Positions 7,068 through 16,219 of a DNA stretch of 38,843 nt are shown here, piece by piece. The position numbers and the translations under genes were made by a program. The stretch's first letter is position 1, and the number at the start of each line of letters is the position of its first letter. This DNA comes from Planctomycetota bacterium. GTDB taxonomy: Bacteria > Planctomycetota > Phycisphaerae > SM23-33. The DNA lies in assembly GCA_030635145.1 (NCBI GenBank), contig DAOVZK010000015.1, positions 1-38,843 on the forward strand, written 5' to 3'. The notes beneath the pieces were generated by a model. That model was not told where the DNA came from. It did no database searches and saw only the letters and a list, made by a program, of their open reading frames with translations.

Positions 7068-7619
7068 TTACTCCGCTTCCTTGGAAACGATAACTGCAGC
7101 TGGGCGGAGGGTTCTGCCTTTAAGTTCGTATCCTTTTTGCAACTGCTTGAGGACGGTCATCGGCGGAACTTCGTCGGTTGGTTCCTGCATCATGGCCGAG
7201 TGTTTTTCCGGATCGAACACCAGCCCCTCAGCTGCGATTAATTCCAACCCGAACTTCTTCAACGAATCGAGCAGTTTGTCATGCACCAGCTGCATACCCA
7301 CGAGTAGCGGGTCGTCGGCGTCGTGATTTTCGGCGGCGACTTCGAGCCCACGCTCCATATCGTCGAGCACGCCGAGCAGTTCCTTCATTATCGACTCGTT
7401 GGCATATTCGCGGGCCGAGACCACTTCCTTCGCCGCACGTTTCTGGTAGTTTTGATAGTCGGCCATCAACCGAAGATTCTTGTCGCGTTCCTCGTCAAGT
7501 TCCTGCTCAGGCGTTAATGGGAGAGCCTCGACGATTTTAGGTTCGTCTTGCTGCTGCGATTCGTCGATGACCGCTTCTTCGGATTGCTTCTTTGCCTTGT
7601 CTTGTTTTTTCTTGCTCAT
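7068..7619 (-). CDS. grpE: Nucleotide exchange factor GrpE
   Basis: This 183-residue protein releases ADP from DnaK. It has an acidic, disordered N-terminus, then the long coiled-coil helix (about residues 40-90; LRLMADYQNYQKRAAKE), the four-helix segment around LLGVLDDMERGLE, and the C-terminal beta domain EGLVFDPEKHSAMMQ...GYELKGRTLRPAAVIVSK, all standard for GrpE. The start lies 2 bases after the dnaJ stop, so translation is probably coupled. dnaK itself is not in the window. Confidence 0.95.
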   Translation of the reverse strand: MSKKKQDKAKKQSEEAVIDESQQQDEPKIVEALPLTPEQELDEERDKNLRLMADYQNYQKRAAKEVVSAREYANESIMKELLGVLDDMERGLEVAAENHDADDPLLVGMQLVHDKLLDSLKKFGLELIAAEGLVFDPEKHSAMMQEPTDEVPPMTVLKQLQKGYELKGRTLRPAAVIVSKEAE

Positions 7620-7621
7620 GA

Positions 7622-8788
7622 CTATTTCGTTTTCTTATCTGATGAATGCGTCTTGAAATGATCCTTCAACGATTGCAAAAAACTCTTACGCTGCGGTGTG
7701 ACGTGATCGCCTTCTGTTTCCCCGTAGGCCTGCAGAAGTTCACGCTGCTGCTTGGAGAGCTTCTTCGGAACCTCGATAAATATCTGCACGTGTTCGTCGC
7801 CGACTGCGTGGGAACCGAGCTTCGGTAACCCGCGCTTGCGAAGCGTAATAACGTCTCCGTGCTGCGACCCGGTGGGCACGCTGATTTCCTCAGGCCCGGT
7901 GAGTGTGGGTACCGTGATCTTCCCGCCAAGCGCCGCCGTCGTAAACGTTACCGGCACCTGGGCGATTAAGTCGCTATTGCGGCGTTGCAGCAGTGGGTGC
8001 GGTTTTATTGTGACGTAAACGTGCATGTCTCCGCGGGATGACCCGCTGCTGGAATACTCGCCCGGTTCGCCTTCGTCTCGCACACGTACGACTTGTCCGT
8101 CGGAGATGCCCTTGGGAATCTGGACGTTCAGCGTTCGCTGCGTTCGCGTTCGCCCCGATCCGTGGCAGTCTTCGCAGGGGTCAGTGATGGTTGTACCCTT
8201 GCCGCTACAGTCGGGGCAGGTCACGACGCGCACGCTCATTCCGAAAACGCCCGACATCTGCTGTTGTACCTGCCCGTATCCCCCGCAAGTGCTGCATTTT
8301 TTCGGATCCGTTCCCGGCTTGGCTCCGCTGCCTTTGCATGTTTCGCAAAAATCCATCCGCTCGAATTCAAGTGTTCGTTCTACTCCGGTGGCGACTTCTT
8401 CCAGTGTAAGTTCGACTTCGGTTTCGAGATCCAGTCCGCGAGAACTTCGCCCGCCGCGCGTGGAAAATCCGCCCATTCCGCCCCCGGAGAAAATATCGTT
8501 GAACATCGAGAAGATGTCGCCGAATCCCATGGACGAAAAGTCGTGCATGCCGCTACTTCGCAACCCGGCGTGGCCGTATCTGTCGTAGAGTTGGCGTTTT
8601 TCGGCGTCGCCGAGAACCTCGTAAGCCTCGGCGAGTTTCTTGAAATGTGCCTCGCCCTCGGATTTGTCGCCCTTGTAGTTGTCAGGGTGATATTTCAACG
8701 CGAGCTTGCGGTAGGCTCGCTTGACCTCATCGCCATTAGCCGATTTCGACACGCTCAGGACTTCGTAATAACATTGTTTCGTCGACAT
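7622..8788 (-). CDS. dnaJ: Chaperone protein DnaJ
   Basis: This 388-residue type I Hsp40 presents unfolded clients to DnaK and stimulates its ATPase. The J domain (residues 5-70) holds the HPD tripeptide in [10 protein letters not shown] glycine/phenylalanine-rich linker follows (about 80-115), then four zinc repeats [24 protein letters not shown] and CEDCHGSG, then the two beta-barrel substrate domains. The first residues [11 protein letters not shown] fit the family start. It leads the dnaJ-grpE-fmdB run. A terminator-like hairpin and a repeat lie between it and groEL1, so it may have its own promoter. Confidence 0.96.
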   Translation of the reverse strand: MSTKQCYYEVLSVSKSANGDEVKRAYRKLALKYHPDNYKGDKSEGEAHFKKLAEAYEVLGDAEKRQLYDRYGHAGLRSSGMHDFSSMGFGDIFSMFNDIFSGGGMGGFSTRGGRSSRGLDLETEVELTLEEVATGVERTLEFERMDFCETCKGSGAKPGTDPKKCSTCGGYGQVQQQMSGVFGMSVRVVTCPDCSGKGTTITDPCEDCHGSGRTRTQRTLNVQIPKGISDGQVVRVRDEGEPGEYSSSGSSRGDMHVYVTIKPHPLLQRRNSDLIAQVPVTFTTAALGGKITVPTLTGPEEISVPTGSQHGDVITLRKRGLPKLGSHAVGDEHVQIFIEVPKKLSKQQRELLQAYGETEGDHVTPQRKSFLQSLKDHFKTHSSDKKTK

Positions 8789-8811
8789 TTTTTGTCTATT
8801 CCGATTTCGCT

Positions 8812-8852
8812 GCGAAAGAAAACAGGGACGCCGATAAGTTACCGACGTCCCT
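8812..8852 (-). terminator. Hairpin with T-rich tail between groEL1 and dnaJ
   Basis: AGGGACG (8824-8830 on the plus strand) pairs with CGTCCCT (8846-8852). Read on the minus strand the stem is followed by GTTTTCTTT. It could end the groEL transcript or reduce read-through into dnaJ, which starts 24 bases downstream. Confidence 0.5.
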
Positions 8853-8901
8853 ATCTTCTGTTTTCATATTTCACAATGATCTGTAAAAAACATGTTTTTA
8901 T

Positions 8902-9013
8902 GTCATTGCGAGCGAAGCGAAGCAATCTTACTTTTGGAAGTTTAGATTGCCGCGTCGCTATGCTCCTCGCAATGACAAGCAATTCAAAACGCTGCTGGGA
9001 TAACCATGTTTTC
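8902..9013 (-). repeat. Dispersed MITE-like repeat, copy A
   Basis: TGTCATTGCGAGCGAAGCGAAGCAATCT and its near-reverse-complement enclose a short spacer, giving a long hairpin. Read on the minus strand, this copy matches 20027-20139 both in the hairpin and in a flank running from GAAAACATGGTTATCC to GCTTGTCATTGCG. The shared flank shows a mobile unit of about 110 bases rather than a bare palindrome. No transposase is present, so any movement would depend on one supplied elsewhere. Confidence 0.8.
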
Positions 9014-9109
9014 TACATAATAGCAATTTCGTAATACAATCAACAATTTCAATTCACGTATTTATAATTCTTCAAATCGCAAATCGCAAATTGGAACTTG
9101 CAAATTGCT

Positions 9110-10729
9110 CTACTTCACGGCGCCGGGGATTTTCTCCGCGTCTTCATCGTCGGCATCGTCGGTGACCATCAGGTCGGTCGTCAGCAGCAATCCCGCGACT
9201 GATGCTGCATTTTGCAACGCCGTTCGCGAAACTTTCGCCGGATCGATAATACCAGCGGCGACCATGTCTACATACTCGCCGGTGCGGGCATTGTAACCCT
9301 TTTTGGCACCGTTTTCGAGGATGTTTGCCACGACCACGTCACCGTCGACACCTGCATTGTCGCAGATCTGACGGCATGGGGCGGTGATGGCACGTGCGAC
9401 AATGTCGACGCCGATTTTCTCGTCGCCTTTGGCTTTGCTGCGGGAGGCGTTGACGGCATCGATACATGCCAGGAACGTAACTCCGCCACCAGGAACGATA
9501 CCTTCTTCAGCGGCAGCCCGTGTTGCATGGACGGCGTCGTCGATGAGGTCTTTGCGTTCCTTCATTTCGGTTTCGGTAGCTGCACCGGCACGGATGACAG
9601 CGATACCACCGGTCAGCTTTGCCAGCCGCTCGTTGAGTTTTTCACGATCGTAATCGCTGGTGGTTTTTTCCATCTGCATGCGGATGTTGTCGATGCGGGC
9701 CTTGACGGTTTTCTTCGTACCGGCACCTTCCATGACGGTGGTGTTTTCCTTACCAACGATAATCTGTTTGGCCTGGCCCAGCTGCGAAAGCTCAATGCTC
9801 TCGAGCTTGACACCGAGCTCTTCGCTGATAACTTCACCGCCGGTTAAGGCAGCGATGTCACCGAGGATAGCTTTGCGGCGGTCGCCGAAGGCCGGAGCCT
9901 TAACCGCACAGATATTCAGCGAACCACGCAAACGGTTAACAACCAAGGCAGCTAATGCTTCGCCTTCAATATCTTCCGCAAGAATCAGCAACGGTTTGCC
10001 GCTGGTGGCGATTTTCTCGAGCAGCGGAACCAAGTCACGCAGCGACGAGAGCTTCTTTTCGTGGATGAGGATGTAGGCGTCTTCGAGGACAGCTTCCATG
10101 GTGGTGGGGTTTGTCATGAAGTACGGCGAGATGTAGCCCTTGTCGAACTGCATACCTTTGACAACTTCCAGCTCGGTCTCGATGCTCTTGCCTTCCTCGA
10201 CAGTAATTACACCGTCGGTGCCGACCTTGTCGAAACCTTCGGCGATCAACGCGCCGATGTCTTCGTTCCAGTTTGACGAGACGGTAGCGATTTTGCGAAG
10301 ATCGTCGTTGTCCTTGACCTTTTTGCTGATGTCCGCGATTTTGTCCGTGGCAGCTGCGACGGCGAGATCAATCCCACGTTTTACGCTGACAGGATTTGCA
10401 CCGGACGCGACGATTTTCAGGCCTTCCTTCATGATAGCTTCGGCCAGTACGACAGCAGTCGTCGTACCGTCACCGGCGATGTCGGAAGTTTTCGACGCGA
10501 CCTGATTGGCCATCTTTGCGCCCATGTTTTCAAACGGATTCGGTAAGTCGATGTCTTTGGAAACCGTCACACCGTCTTTTGTTACCTTCGGGCCACCGAA
10601 GGATTTTTGAAGCAGCACATTGCGGCCTGTCGGACCAAGGGTCACTTTTACCGCGGCGGCCAGCTTCGATACGCCCGCAAGGATTGCTCCTTTAGCGTCG
10701 GCGTCGTATAGCATTTGCTTTGCAGCCAT
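9110..10729 (-). CDS. groEL: Chaperonin GroEL (paralogue 1)
   Basis: This 539-residue Hsp60 forms the double-ring folding chamber that works with GroES. All ATPase landmarks are present: [17 protein letters not shown] with the conserved Asp, GDGTTTA, PGGGV and the second catalytic Asp in [10 protein letters not shown]. Instead of the usual Gly-Gly-Met tail it ends in an acidic segment [16 protein letters not shown], unlike the neighbouring paralogue. AGGAG precedes the ATG. It follows groES by 55 bases and is the likely partner in a classic groESL operon. Confidence 0.96.
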   Translation of the reverse strand: MAAKQMLYDADAKGAILAGVSKLAAAVKVTLGPTGRNVLLQKSFGGPKVTKDGVTVSKDIDLPNPFENMGAKMANQVASKTSDIAGDGTTTAVVLAEAIMKEGLKIVASGANPVSVKRGIDLAVAAATDKIADISKKVKDNDDLRKIATVSSNWNEDIGALIAEGFDKVGTDGVITVEEGKSIETELEVVKGMQFDKGYISPYFMTNPTTMEAVLEDAYILIHEKKLSSLRDLVPLLEKIATSGKPLLILAEDIEGEALAALVVNRLRGSLNICAVKAPAFGDRRKAILGDIAALTGGEVISEELGVKLESIELSQLGQAKQIIVGKENTTVMEGAGTKKTVKARIDNIRMQMEKTTSDYDREKLNERLAKLTGGIAVIRAGAATETEMKERKDLIDDAVHATRAAAEEGIVPGGGVTFLACIDAVNASRSKAKGDEKIGVDIVARAITAPCRQICDNAGVDGDVVVANILENGAKKGYNARTGEYVDMVAAGIIDPAKVSRTALQNAASVAGLLLTTDLMVTDDADDEDAEKIPGAVK

Positions 10730-10784
10730 TTTATTCTCCTAATTTTTTAATTACTGTAAAGTATCAGTTGGTTGATGTTGGTGA

Positions 10785-11072
10785 TTAGGCAACGATGGCG
10801 AGGATGTCGGACTCACGCAGAATGACGTAGTCGTCTCCGTCGGCCTTGATTTCGGTACCGGAATATTTCCCGTAGAAAACCTCGTCGCCCTTTTTAACGC
10901 TCATTGCACCGCGTTTTCCACCGTCGAGCAACTTGCCCGGGCCGGTGGCTACGACTTTACCGCGTTGGGGTTTTTCCTGGGCACTGTCGGGAAGAACAAT
11001 GCCACCAGCTGTTACTTCTTCTGCTGCACACTGCTTTACGATTACTCTGTCGTCCAAAGGTTTAATAGCCAT
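10785..11072 (-). CDS. groES: Co-chaperonin GroES
   Basis: This 95-residue Hsp10 caps the GroEL ring. It has the family N-terminus [10 protein letters not shown], the mobile loop region [21 protein letters not shown], which contacts GroEL, and the end [15 protein letters not shown] strong AGGAGAA lies before the ATG. It is the only groES in view and sits between two groEL genes, so both chambers may share it. Confidence 0.97.
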   Translation of the reverse strand: MAIKPLDDRVIVKQCAAEEVTAGGIVLPDSAQEKPQRGKVVATGPGKLLDGGKRGAMSVKKGDEVFYGKYSGTEIKADGDDYVILRESDILAIVA

Positions 11073-11184
11073 TTCTATTTCTCCTGTATCTTTATAATAC
11101 TTAATCTTAGATTTATCTTTTGTTTACTCGTTTGTTTTGGGTATTTGCAGTCGCGTTATGCGATGTGTATTCCGCCGTTGCGGA

Positions 11185-12888
11185 TTACATCATCGGCATA
11201 CCGCCCATGCCGCCCATACCACCCATGCCGCCGCCCATTCCGCCCATGCCACCCATACCGCCGGGCATTCCGCCACCGGGCATACCACCCGGGGCTGCGT
11301 CTTTGGCATTGGGAGAGTCGCAAACGGTAGCGTCGCACGTCAGCAGAAGCGTTGCTACGGAGGCTGCGTTTTGTAGTGCTGAACGAGTAACTTTCGTCGG
11401 GTCGATAACACCGGCGACGACGAGGTCTTCGTACTCGAGCTTGTCGGCGTTGAAACCGAATCCGCCCTTGCCCTTGGCTACTTTGTTTAGGACGACGGCG
11501 GAGGGTTGCCCGGCGTTGTCGACGATCTGACGCAGCGGAGCGCTGAGTGCACGACGGACAATGTCACAACCTGTAGCTTCGTCGCCTTTGCATTTGCAAT
11601 TGTCCAGCACCTTGGCTGCTCTCACCAACGCCACGCCGCCACCGGGAAGAATACCTTCTTCGATAGCTGCGCGAGTTGCGTGAAGTGCATCTTCGACGCG
11701 GGTCTTCTTTTCCTTCATTTCGGTTTCGGTAGCTGCACCGACATTGATTTCAGCAACCCCGCCAGCGAGCTTCGCCAGGCGTTCCTGAAGTTTTTCGCGG
11801 TCGTAATCGCTGGTAGTCGTGGAGATTTCGCTGCGGATCATTTCGATGCGTGCTTTGATGTCGGAGGTCTTGCCGGCACCTTCGAGGATGATGGTATTGT
11901 CGTTGCCGATGCGGATACGCTTTGCAGTACCCAGTTCGCCAAGCTCGATAGTTTCCAGATCGATGCCGAGGTCCTTACTGAAGACCTTCGCACCCGTGAG
12001 AGTAGCGATATCCTGCAGCATGGCTTTGCGGCGGTCACCATAACCCGGTGCCTTGATCGCACAAACGTCAAGAACGCCACGCAGCTTGTTGACAACGAGA
12101 GTCGACAGGGCTTCGCCTTCGACATCTTCGCTGATGATCAGCAGCGGGCGTTTGGATTTGGCGGCTTTTTCCAGCAGCGGAACGATTTTCGCGATGTTGG
12201 AAATCTTTTCCTCGTTTATGAGGATAAGCGGTTTGTCCATTACGCATTCCATCGCGTCGGGATCGCTGACGAAGTGGGGGCTGAGGTAACCGCGGTCGAA
12301 CTGCATGCCTTCGACGACGTCGATGGTGGTGTCCATGCTTTTACCTTCTTCGACAGTGATAACACCGTCGGATCCGACCTTGCCCATCGCGTCGGCCAGC
12401 ATTTTGCCGATTTCGGCGTCGTTGTTGGCGCTGATGGCGGCGATGTTGCGGATGTCCTTGTCGCTGGTTTTGTCGATGGGAGTGCTCATCTTGAGCAGTT
12501 CGTCACTGATGAGGTCGACGGCCTTGCGGATACCGCGTGCCAGCGCCATTGCGTCGGCACCGGCAGCGAGGTTGCGGTAACCTTCGGCGAAGATGGCTTC
12601 AGCCAATACGGTTGCGGTGGTGGTTCCGTCACCGGCGGCGTCGGAGGTTTTGGAGGCAGCTTCTTTTACCAGCTGCGCGCCCATGTTTTCTTTTTTGTCC
12701 TTGAGTTCGATTTCTTCAGCTACGGTGACTCCGTCTTTCGTGACGGTCGGTGCACCCCAGCCCTTGTCCAAAATCGCACATCGCCCACGCGGGCCCAAAG
12801 TACTTTTTACTGCACGGGCAAGCTTCTGCACGCCTGTGAGTAATGCTTCTCGGGCCTCTGTGTCAAATGCCAGTTGTTTAGCTGCCAT
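11185..12888 (-). CDS. groEL: Chaperonin GroEL (paralogue 2, Gly-Met-rich tail)
   Basis: This 567-residue Hsp60 has the same ATPase elements as paralogue 1 ([32 protein letters not shown]) but clearly diverged apical and tail sequences. Its last 35 residues or so are repeats of GGM with proline (GGMGGMGG and similar). This is a long version of the tail that lines the folding chamber in most GroELs. AAAGGAGA precedes the ATG. It is the first gene of the chaperone block, 112 bases before groES. The two groELs probably divide client proteins or growth conditions. Confidence 0.95.
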   Translation of the reverse strand: MAAKQLAFDTEAREALLTGVQKLARAVKSTLGPRGRCAILDKGWGAPTVTKDGVTVAEEIELKDKKENMGAQLVKEAASKTSDAAGDGTTTATVLAEAIFAEGYRNLAAGADAMALARGIRKAVDLISDELLKMSTPIDKTSDKDIRNIAAISANNDAEIGKMLADAMGKVGSDGVITVEEGKSMDTTIDVVEGMQFDRGYLSPHFVSDPDAMECVMDKPLILINEEKISNIAKIVPLLEKAAKSKRPLLIISEDVEGEALSTLVVNKLRGVLDVCAIKAPGYGDRRKAMLQDIATLTGAKVFSKDLGIDLETIELGELGTAKRIRIGNDNTIILEGAGKTSDIKARIEMIRSEISTTTSDYDREKLQERLAKLAGGVAEINVGAATETEMKEKKTRVEDALHATRAAIEEGILPGGGVALVRAAKVLDNCKCKGDEATGCDIVRRALSAPLRQIVDNAGQPSAVVLNKVAKGKGGFGFNADKLEYEDLVVAGVIDPTKVTRSALQNAASVATLLLTCDATVCDSPNAKDAAPGGMPGGGMPGGMGGMGGMGGGMGGMGGMGGMPMM

Positions 12889-12933
12889 CGACTTGTCTCC
12901 TTTCCAAAATTTTTGAATAACGTTGATGCTGCA

Positions 12934-12960
12934 ATTGAAGCTGTAACGTGTTTCTTCAAT
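12934..12960. promoter_or_regulatory. Candidate operator upstream of groEL2: ATTGAAG-N13-CTTCAAT
   Basis: A perfect 7-bp inverted repeat with a 13-base spacer lies 45-72 bases before groEL2. It is not CIRCE, but its position and symmetry suit a heat-shock repressor or activator site. No second copy was seen before groES, groEL1 or dnaJ. Confidence 0.3.
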
Positions 12961-13409
12961 AGCAACTTATGTTCAATAATGGCTTACTGCCAATCTATAC
13001 CTCTCCGCGACGCGCGCAGAGGCAACGCTGGGGATAGAGCAAACTCCGTGCCATACCATTGTGGGAATTGTAACAGCTGTTTAGAAAAGCAGTTAGTGTT
13101 TGACAGGTAAGTCTCGCGTTGGCTAAAAATCATGCTCGTCTGACAGCTCGCAGTTGCCGGTGGCAGGTTTTGGCATGATTCTCAATTTACCATTTCCAAT
13201 TTGCAATTTTCAATTGGAGATAGCAAATGGGACGCTTTAGCATCGCGAGGCGAAATTGGAAATTGATACTACACCAGTACCAGCGTAAGAATTCTGGATT
13301 CTTGGCTTGTCGAAAGGCACGGTAATAGATCAGAATCTTCCCGCGGTACATGCCAAAGAAGTTGATAGGTACCAGTATAGTAGGGGCTAGGCGTCAGATG
13401 TTTCGGTTT

Positions 13410-13545
13410 TAAGCCCGACTTAATGGGATGAAGCTTTTGCAAGCCCGAAGGGCTGGTGAGGATTTAGCCGGGGGTGTAACCCCCGGTATCAGTTTCAATA
13501 TGAAAAAGCCCCGGAGGGGCGGCAGTCCGTAGCACGACAGGCCCG
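13410..13545 (+). repeat. Palindromic intergenic repeat, copy 2
   Basis: The modules AAGCCCGAAGGGCTGG, GATTTAGCCGGGGGTGTAACCCCCGG and GCCCCGGAGGGGCGGCA match copy 1 at 6608-6700 and are followed by CGTAGCACGACAGG, also found inverted beside copy 1. Together with the inverted copy just downstream it forms a large potential cruciform. Confidence 0.75.
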
Positions 13546-13588
13546 TTGCACCTCTTGTAAACAGATATTGCCTCCGCGGTTCGCGATT

Positions 13589-13652
13589 TGTCCGGGGGTT
13601 TCGCTTTGCTTCACCCCCGGCTAAATTCTTATCGCCCCTGTCGGGGCTAAAA
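13589..13652 (-). repeat. Palindromic intergenic repeat, copy 3 (inverted)
   Basis: CCGGGGGTTTCGCTTTGCTTCACCCCCGGCTAAATTCTTATCGCCCCTGTCGGGGCTAAAA is the reverse complement of the repeat type seen at 6608 and 13410. The Nudix-like gene begins about 50 bases downstream. Confidence 0.7.
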
Positions 13653-13704
13653 CATCCATGTTGCAATCTCGCCCTCCGCTGTGTTACACTCCGAGGAGTT
13701 GCTG

Positions 13705-14916
13705 TTGGGTAATACTACGTTAGATATTATAGTTGGGGTACTATTGACTATGATGACAAGATTTAGACGATTGTTGCGAAGATTACGAGGCATCGGGGTC
13801 TCACTTACTGGATTATCGCTTTCTTGGGGACCTAAGGAACTTGATCGAGAGTTGGTCGCTGAACTCAAGCACGCTTTGGATAACCCTGAAGTCGAAAAGT
13901 TAATTCCAGAGGCACTGATTTCATACTATGCGAAGAATGTTGACAAAGGGGCATCGCTTCAACTTTTTCAAAATAAGGCAACGACGTTTCCGATTCTGAA
14001 GAAGCATGAGTGGATTGCAGATCCGTTCCGGCATCCAACAGGACTCCATCCTCGACTTACTCTTACTGGCCGAGAATCTCCACTTGCGCATCCTGAGTTG
14101 GCCAGAGAGTATCGAGAAGCAATCAGTGAGTTAAATTACCACTTCGTCGAGAACCCTATTTTTGCAGCTTCCAAGATTGGGTCTGTTGGAGAAGACGGAG
14201 CCGTTCCAATTGAAGTGAAAATGTCAAGGTACGCTGATTACGTTTTTACGGCCGAGATTCTCAATGCGGAGCTTTGTCTCAAACTTGTTCGATCAGGCTT
14301 AACTGAAAGCCGAAACGCGTTCCCACTCCGAGACAATGTAGGCATCCTAAATTTAGATCGATATGTAGCCAAGATCGGACTCAATGTACTCACCGCAAAA
14401 TACACGGGTTCTGAATATCAGTTTTACGTAATGGATCGCTCGTTTATGGTAATGCGACGCCCGTTGGAATATCCAAATGCTATCCATGTGGTACCCGCAG
14501 GAACCGTTCAACCCGAGGGCGAAGAGTTTCGCGACAATGCTGAACTCAGTTTGGAAATGACACTTGTTCGCGAATATGCGGAGGAGTTCTTCAAATCAGA
14601 CTTGAACGCGAGAACGCATCTCCAGCAAGCTCTCAAAGCAGGTTCTTCAAAGTTCTTAATTACAGGTCTAGGTATCGATGCTTTGACACACAAGCTGGAA
14701 ATATGCGGACTCCTTTTGCTTGAAAAAGAATCTCCCCTAGGCGACGAGCAAATCCGCAGCCCTGAGGGTCTGATTAAGCCGGTAAGTCGCGATGAGTTGG
14801 AAGTTATTGGGCAACAAGTTAAAACAACATTACCAGCAGGAGCGGTGGCAATTTGGCAAGGACTAAGATACCTTGATGTACTCTCCCCGCCGAAATACCC
14901 CCCAAATGAAACCTAA
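13705..14916 (+). CDS. Membrane-anchored protein with a Nudix-like domain, function unknown
   Basis: This protein has about 403 residues. A short hydrophobic segment (TLDIIVGVLLTMM) is followed by TRFRRLLRRLR, so it is probably anchored with its body in the cytoplasm. The middle is unfamiliar. Toward the C-terminus, HVVPAGTVQPEGEEF and LVREYAEEFF look like a Nudix-type fold with an REXXEE core, but spacing in the box is irregular, so catalysis is uncertain. I chose TTG 13705 because GAGGAG lies 6 bases before it; GTG 13681 and ATG 13750 are alternatives. It is AT-richer than its neighbours and flanked by repeats, which suggests acquisition. A defence or signalling role is conceivable but unproved. 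Confidence 0.6.
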   Translation: MGNTTLDIIVGVLLTMMTRFRRLLRRLRGIGVSLTGLSLSWGPKELDRELVAELKHALDNPEVEKLIPEALISYYAKNVDKGASLQLFQNKATTFPILKKHEWIADPFRHPTGLHPRLTLTGRESPLAHPELAREYREAISELNYHFVENPIFAASKIGSVGEDGAVPIEVKMSRYADYVFTAEILNAELCLKLVRSGLTESRNAFPLRDNVGILNLDRYVAKIGLNVLTAKYTGSEYQFYVMDRSFMVMRRPLEYPNAIHVVPAGTVQPEGEEFRDNAELSLEMTLVREYAEEFFKSDLNARTHLQQALKAGSSKFLITGLGIDALTHKLEICGLLLLEKESPLGDEQIRSPEGLIKPVSRDELEVIGQQVKTTLPAGAVAIWQGLRYLDVLSPPKYPPNET

Positions 14917-14987
14917 CATGCGAGAGTACCAGATATTAGACACTAAACGTCAGAGGTTTTGTTTCTTTCTATTGCCTTGTCCCTAAT

Positions 14988-15737
14988 TTACGCCACCTTC
15001 ATTGATGTTGCCGAGCGTCGGAGTCGTTTGATCAGGGCCTTGTGGCGGAGGCAGACGGAGGATTCGCTGATTTTCATAACGCCGGCGATTTCGCGGAATG
15101 TCATGTGCTCGCTGTAGTACATCATCAGCAGCGTGCGATCTTTGTCTTCGAGGCGTTTGAGGAGCGTGCGGGAAAGGTCGCGAACTTCCATGAGGTTCTT
15201 GGCGTGGTCGGCCTTGACGTCCTGGATGTCCGGTGTCCACCCTTCGTCGGTATTGGCACTGAGGACGGCTTCGCTGAACGGCAGAACGCGCGGCATGTTG
15301 GCACTGCTGCGGCGGCGAAGTATACCATCTTTACGCATTTCGTCAATCGCCCAGAACATTCCTTTTTGCGAGGCGTAGTTCGGGAAGGGTACACCGCGGG
15401 ATGGATCGTAAGCGTTTGCGGACTGTGTTAACCCCAAAAGTGCGTAGCTATATAGATCCTCCATGGCAACCCATGTGTAGCGGCGTTTCAACCTTGACGA
15501 GATTTGGCGGGCGATGCCGATATGCTCGCGGGCCATCTCGGTTACGTTATTGTTCATTTTTTTCTTGGCTACAGGCTTCTTTGCTACCTTTTTTGTTGTC
15601 TTTTTGGTTCCCATTTTAACGACCTTCCTTCCAGGCGTCTTTGGGGTAGCGGACTTCTTAGCCGCCGCTTTCCTCACTTTTGACTTTTTTACTGCTGTTT
15701 TCGTTTTAGTAACCGCTTTAACTGTTTTAGTTTTCAT
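14988..15737 (-). CDS. Sigma-70-family factor with a lysine-rich, histone-H1-like N-terminal tail
   Basis: This is a 249-residue protein. Residues 1-62 are mostly Lys, Ala, Thr, Val and Pro (KKTTKKVAKKPVAKKK), like histone-H1 or Hc1 tails that bind DNA without sequence preference. Residues about 65-135 form sigma region 2 (EDLYSYALLGLTQSANAYDPSRG and FPNYASQKGMFWAIDEMRKDG). Residues about 185-240 form region 4 with its helix-turn-helix (TFREIAGVMKISESSVCLRHKALIKRL). Region 3 is short. ATG 15737 follows GAGAAAG; internal ATG starts at the end of the tail could give a tail-less form. The promoter class it recognises is unknown. It stands alone. Confidence 0.85.
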   Translation of the reverse strand: MKTKTVKAVTKTKTAVKKSKVRKAAAKKSATPKTPGRKVVKMGTKKTTKKVAKKPVAKKKMNNNVTEMAREHIGIARQISSRLKRRYTWVAMEDLYSYALLGLTQSANAYDPSRGVPFPNYASQKGMFWAIDEMRKDGILRRRSSANMPRVLPFSEAVLSANTDEGWTPDIQDVKADHAKNLMEVRDLSRTLLKRLEDKDRTLLMMYYSEHMTFREIAGVMKISESSVCLRHKALIKRLRRSATSMKVA

Positions 15738-15970
15738 TTTTTACTTTCTCTGTCTTCTGATGCCAGGAAACTTTTAACGTCTTAACAATTCAATAATAGA
15801 CCTGATGATAATTTAGACAATCAGGCAGATTACTCAAAGTTATAGGATAATTCCGATTTTGAAGCCGGCCCGGGAACGTCTAATGTTAAGATGCGTAAGA
15901 TTTCAGGTTTTAAATGTTTTTAGCGTTTTTGCGGTAATTTCGATAAGGCCTTTGAAGATATAATGTTAAG

Positions 15971-16219
15971 GCGACTTATGCTACGAAGCTGGCGGTGAGC
16001 TAATCCCGATTGGCTAAGTGTTTTCACCTAGCATATGTTGCGGAGCAAACCGTAAAAAAAAGGTTTGCAAGGTTAAAATTAGGGCTTTTACCTGTAAAAT
16101 TTGTCGCGAAGGCAGGTGAAATTTGTTCTTCAGGCGGTATGGTGGGGGTAGTCACCTTGGTTATGGTACCTTAATTTGGGTCAGCAGCTACGCTGTGGTG
16201 GTTTTGCCCGGCAACTAGG
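15971..16219 (+). ncRNA. Candidate structured RNA or long leader between the sigma gene and rpmF
   Basis: No gene is supported in 15738-16599, but pairing is dense. A 13-by-13 stem (15971-15983 with 16029-16041, one mismatch) encloses GGTGA/TCACC (15994-15998/16024-16028), which encloses a 6-bp stem with a CCCG loop (15999-16014). Next come GCAAACC/GGTTTGC (16045-16068) and TTTTACCTG/CAGGTGAAA (16086-16121), and TCACCT/AGGTGA closes a further domain near 16152-16221. I could not match it to tmRNA, RNase P, SRP, 6S or a common riboswitch. Either strand could carry it: as a leader for the sigma gene (minus) or as an independent RNA (plus). Confidence 0.35.

Larger units (their letters stand above)
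8789..9109. other. Gene-free interval between groEL1 and dnaJ
   Basis: The interval holds the hairpin at 8812-8852, one copy of a mobile-looking palindromic repeat (8902-9013) and an AT-rich stretch of near-repeats built from CAAATCGCAAATTG-like words (9060-9105). No coding sequence and no CIRCE operator (TTAGCACTC-N9-GAGTGCTAA) are seen. Confidence 0.6.
12961..13680. other. Repeat-rich gene-free interval upstream of groEL2
   Basis: No convincing gene is present. There is an AT-rich patch of words like CAATTTGCAATTTTCAATTGG (13187-13265), similar in style to 9060-9105. Two copies of the AAGCCCGAAGGGCTGG repeat follow, in opposite orientation. This is probably accessory or recombined DNA. Confidence 0.5.

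Noticed and set aside
11190-11285. Tandem DNA repeat (GGCATGCCGCCCAT-like words)
   Set aside because: It is simply the coding sequence for the Gly-Gly-Met tail of GroEL2.
11506-12843. 445-residue open frame opposite groEL2
   Set aside because: It is a mirror of groEL2 codon structure on the other strand, rich in Phe, Asp, Val and Gly, with no motif or ribosome-binding site.
10730-13000. CIRCE/HrcA operator for the groE genes
   Set aside because: No TTAGCACTC-N9-GAGTGCTAA or close variant was found upstream of groEL2, groES or groEL1.
13410-13652. CRISPR array
   Set aside because: The repeats are few, inverted and unevenly spaced, with no cas genes; they are palindromic intergenic repeats.
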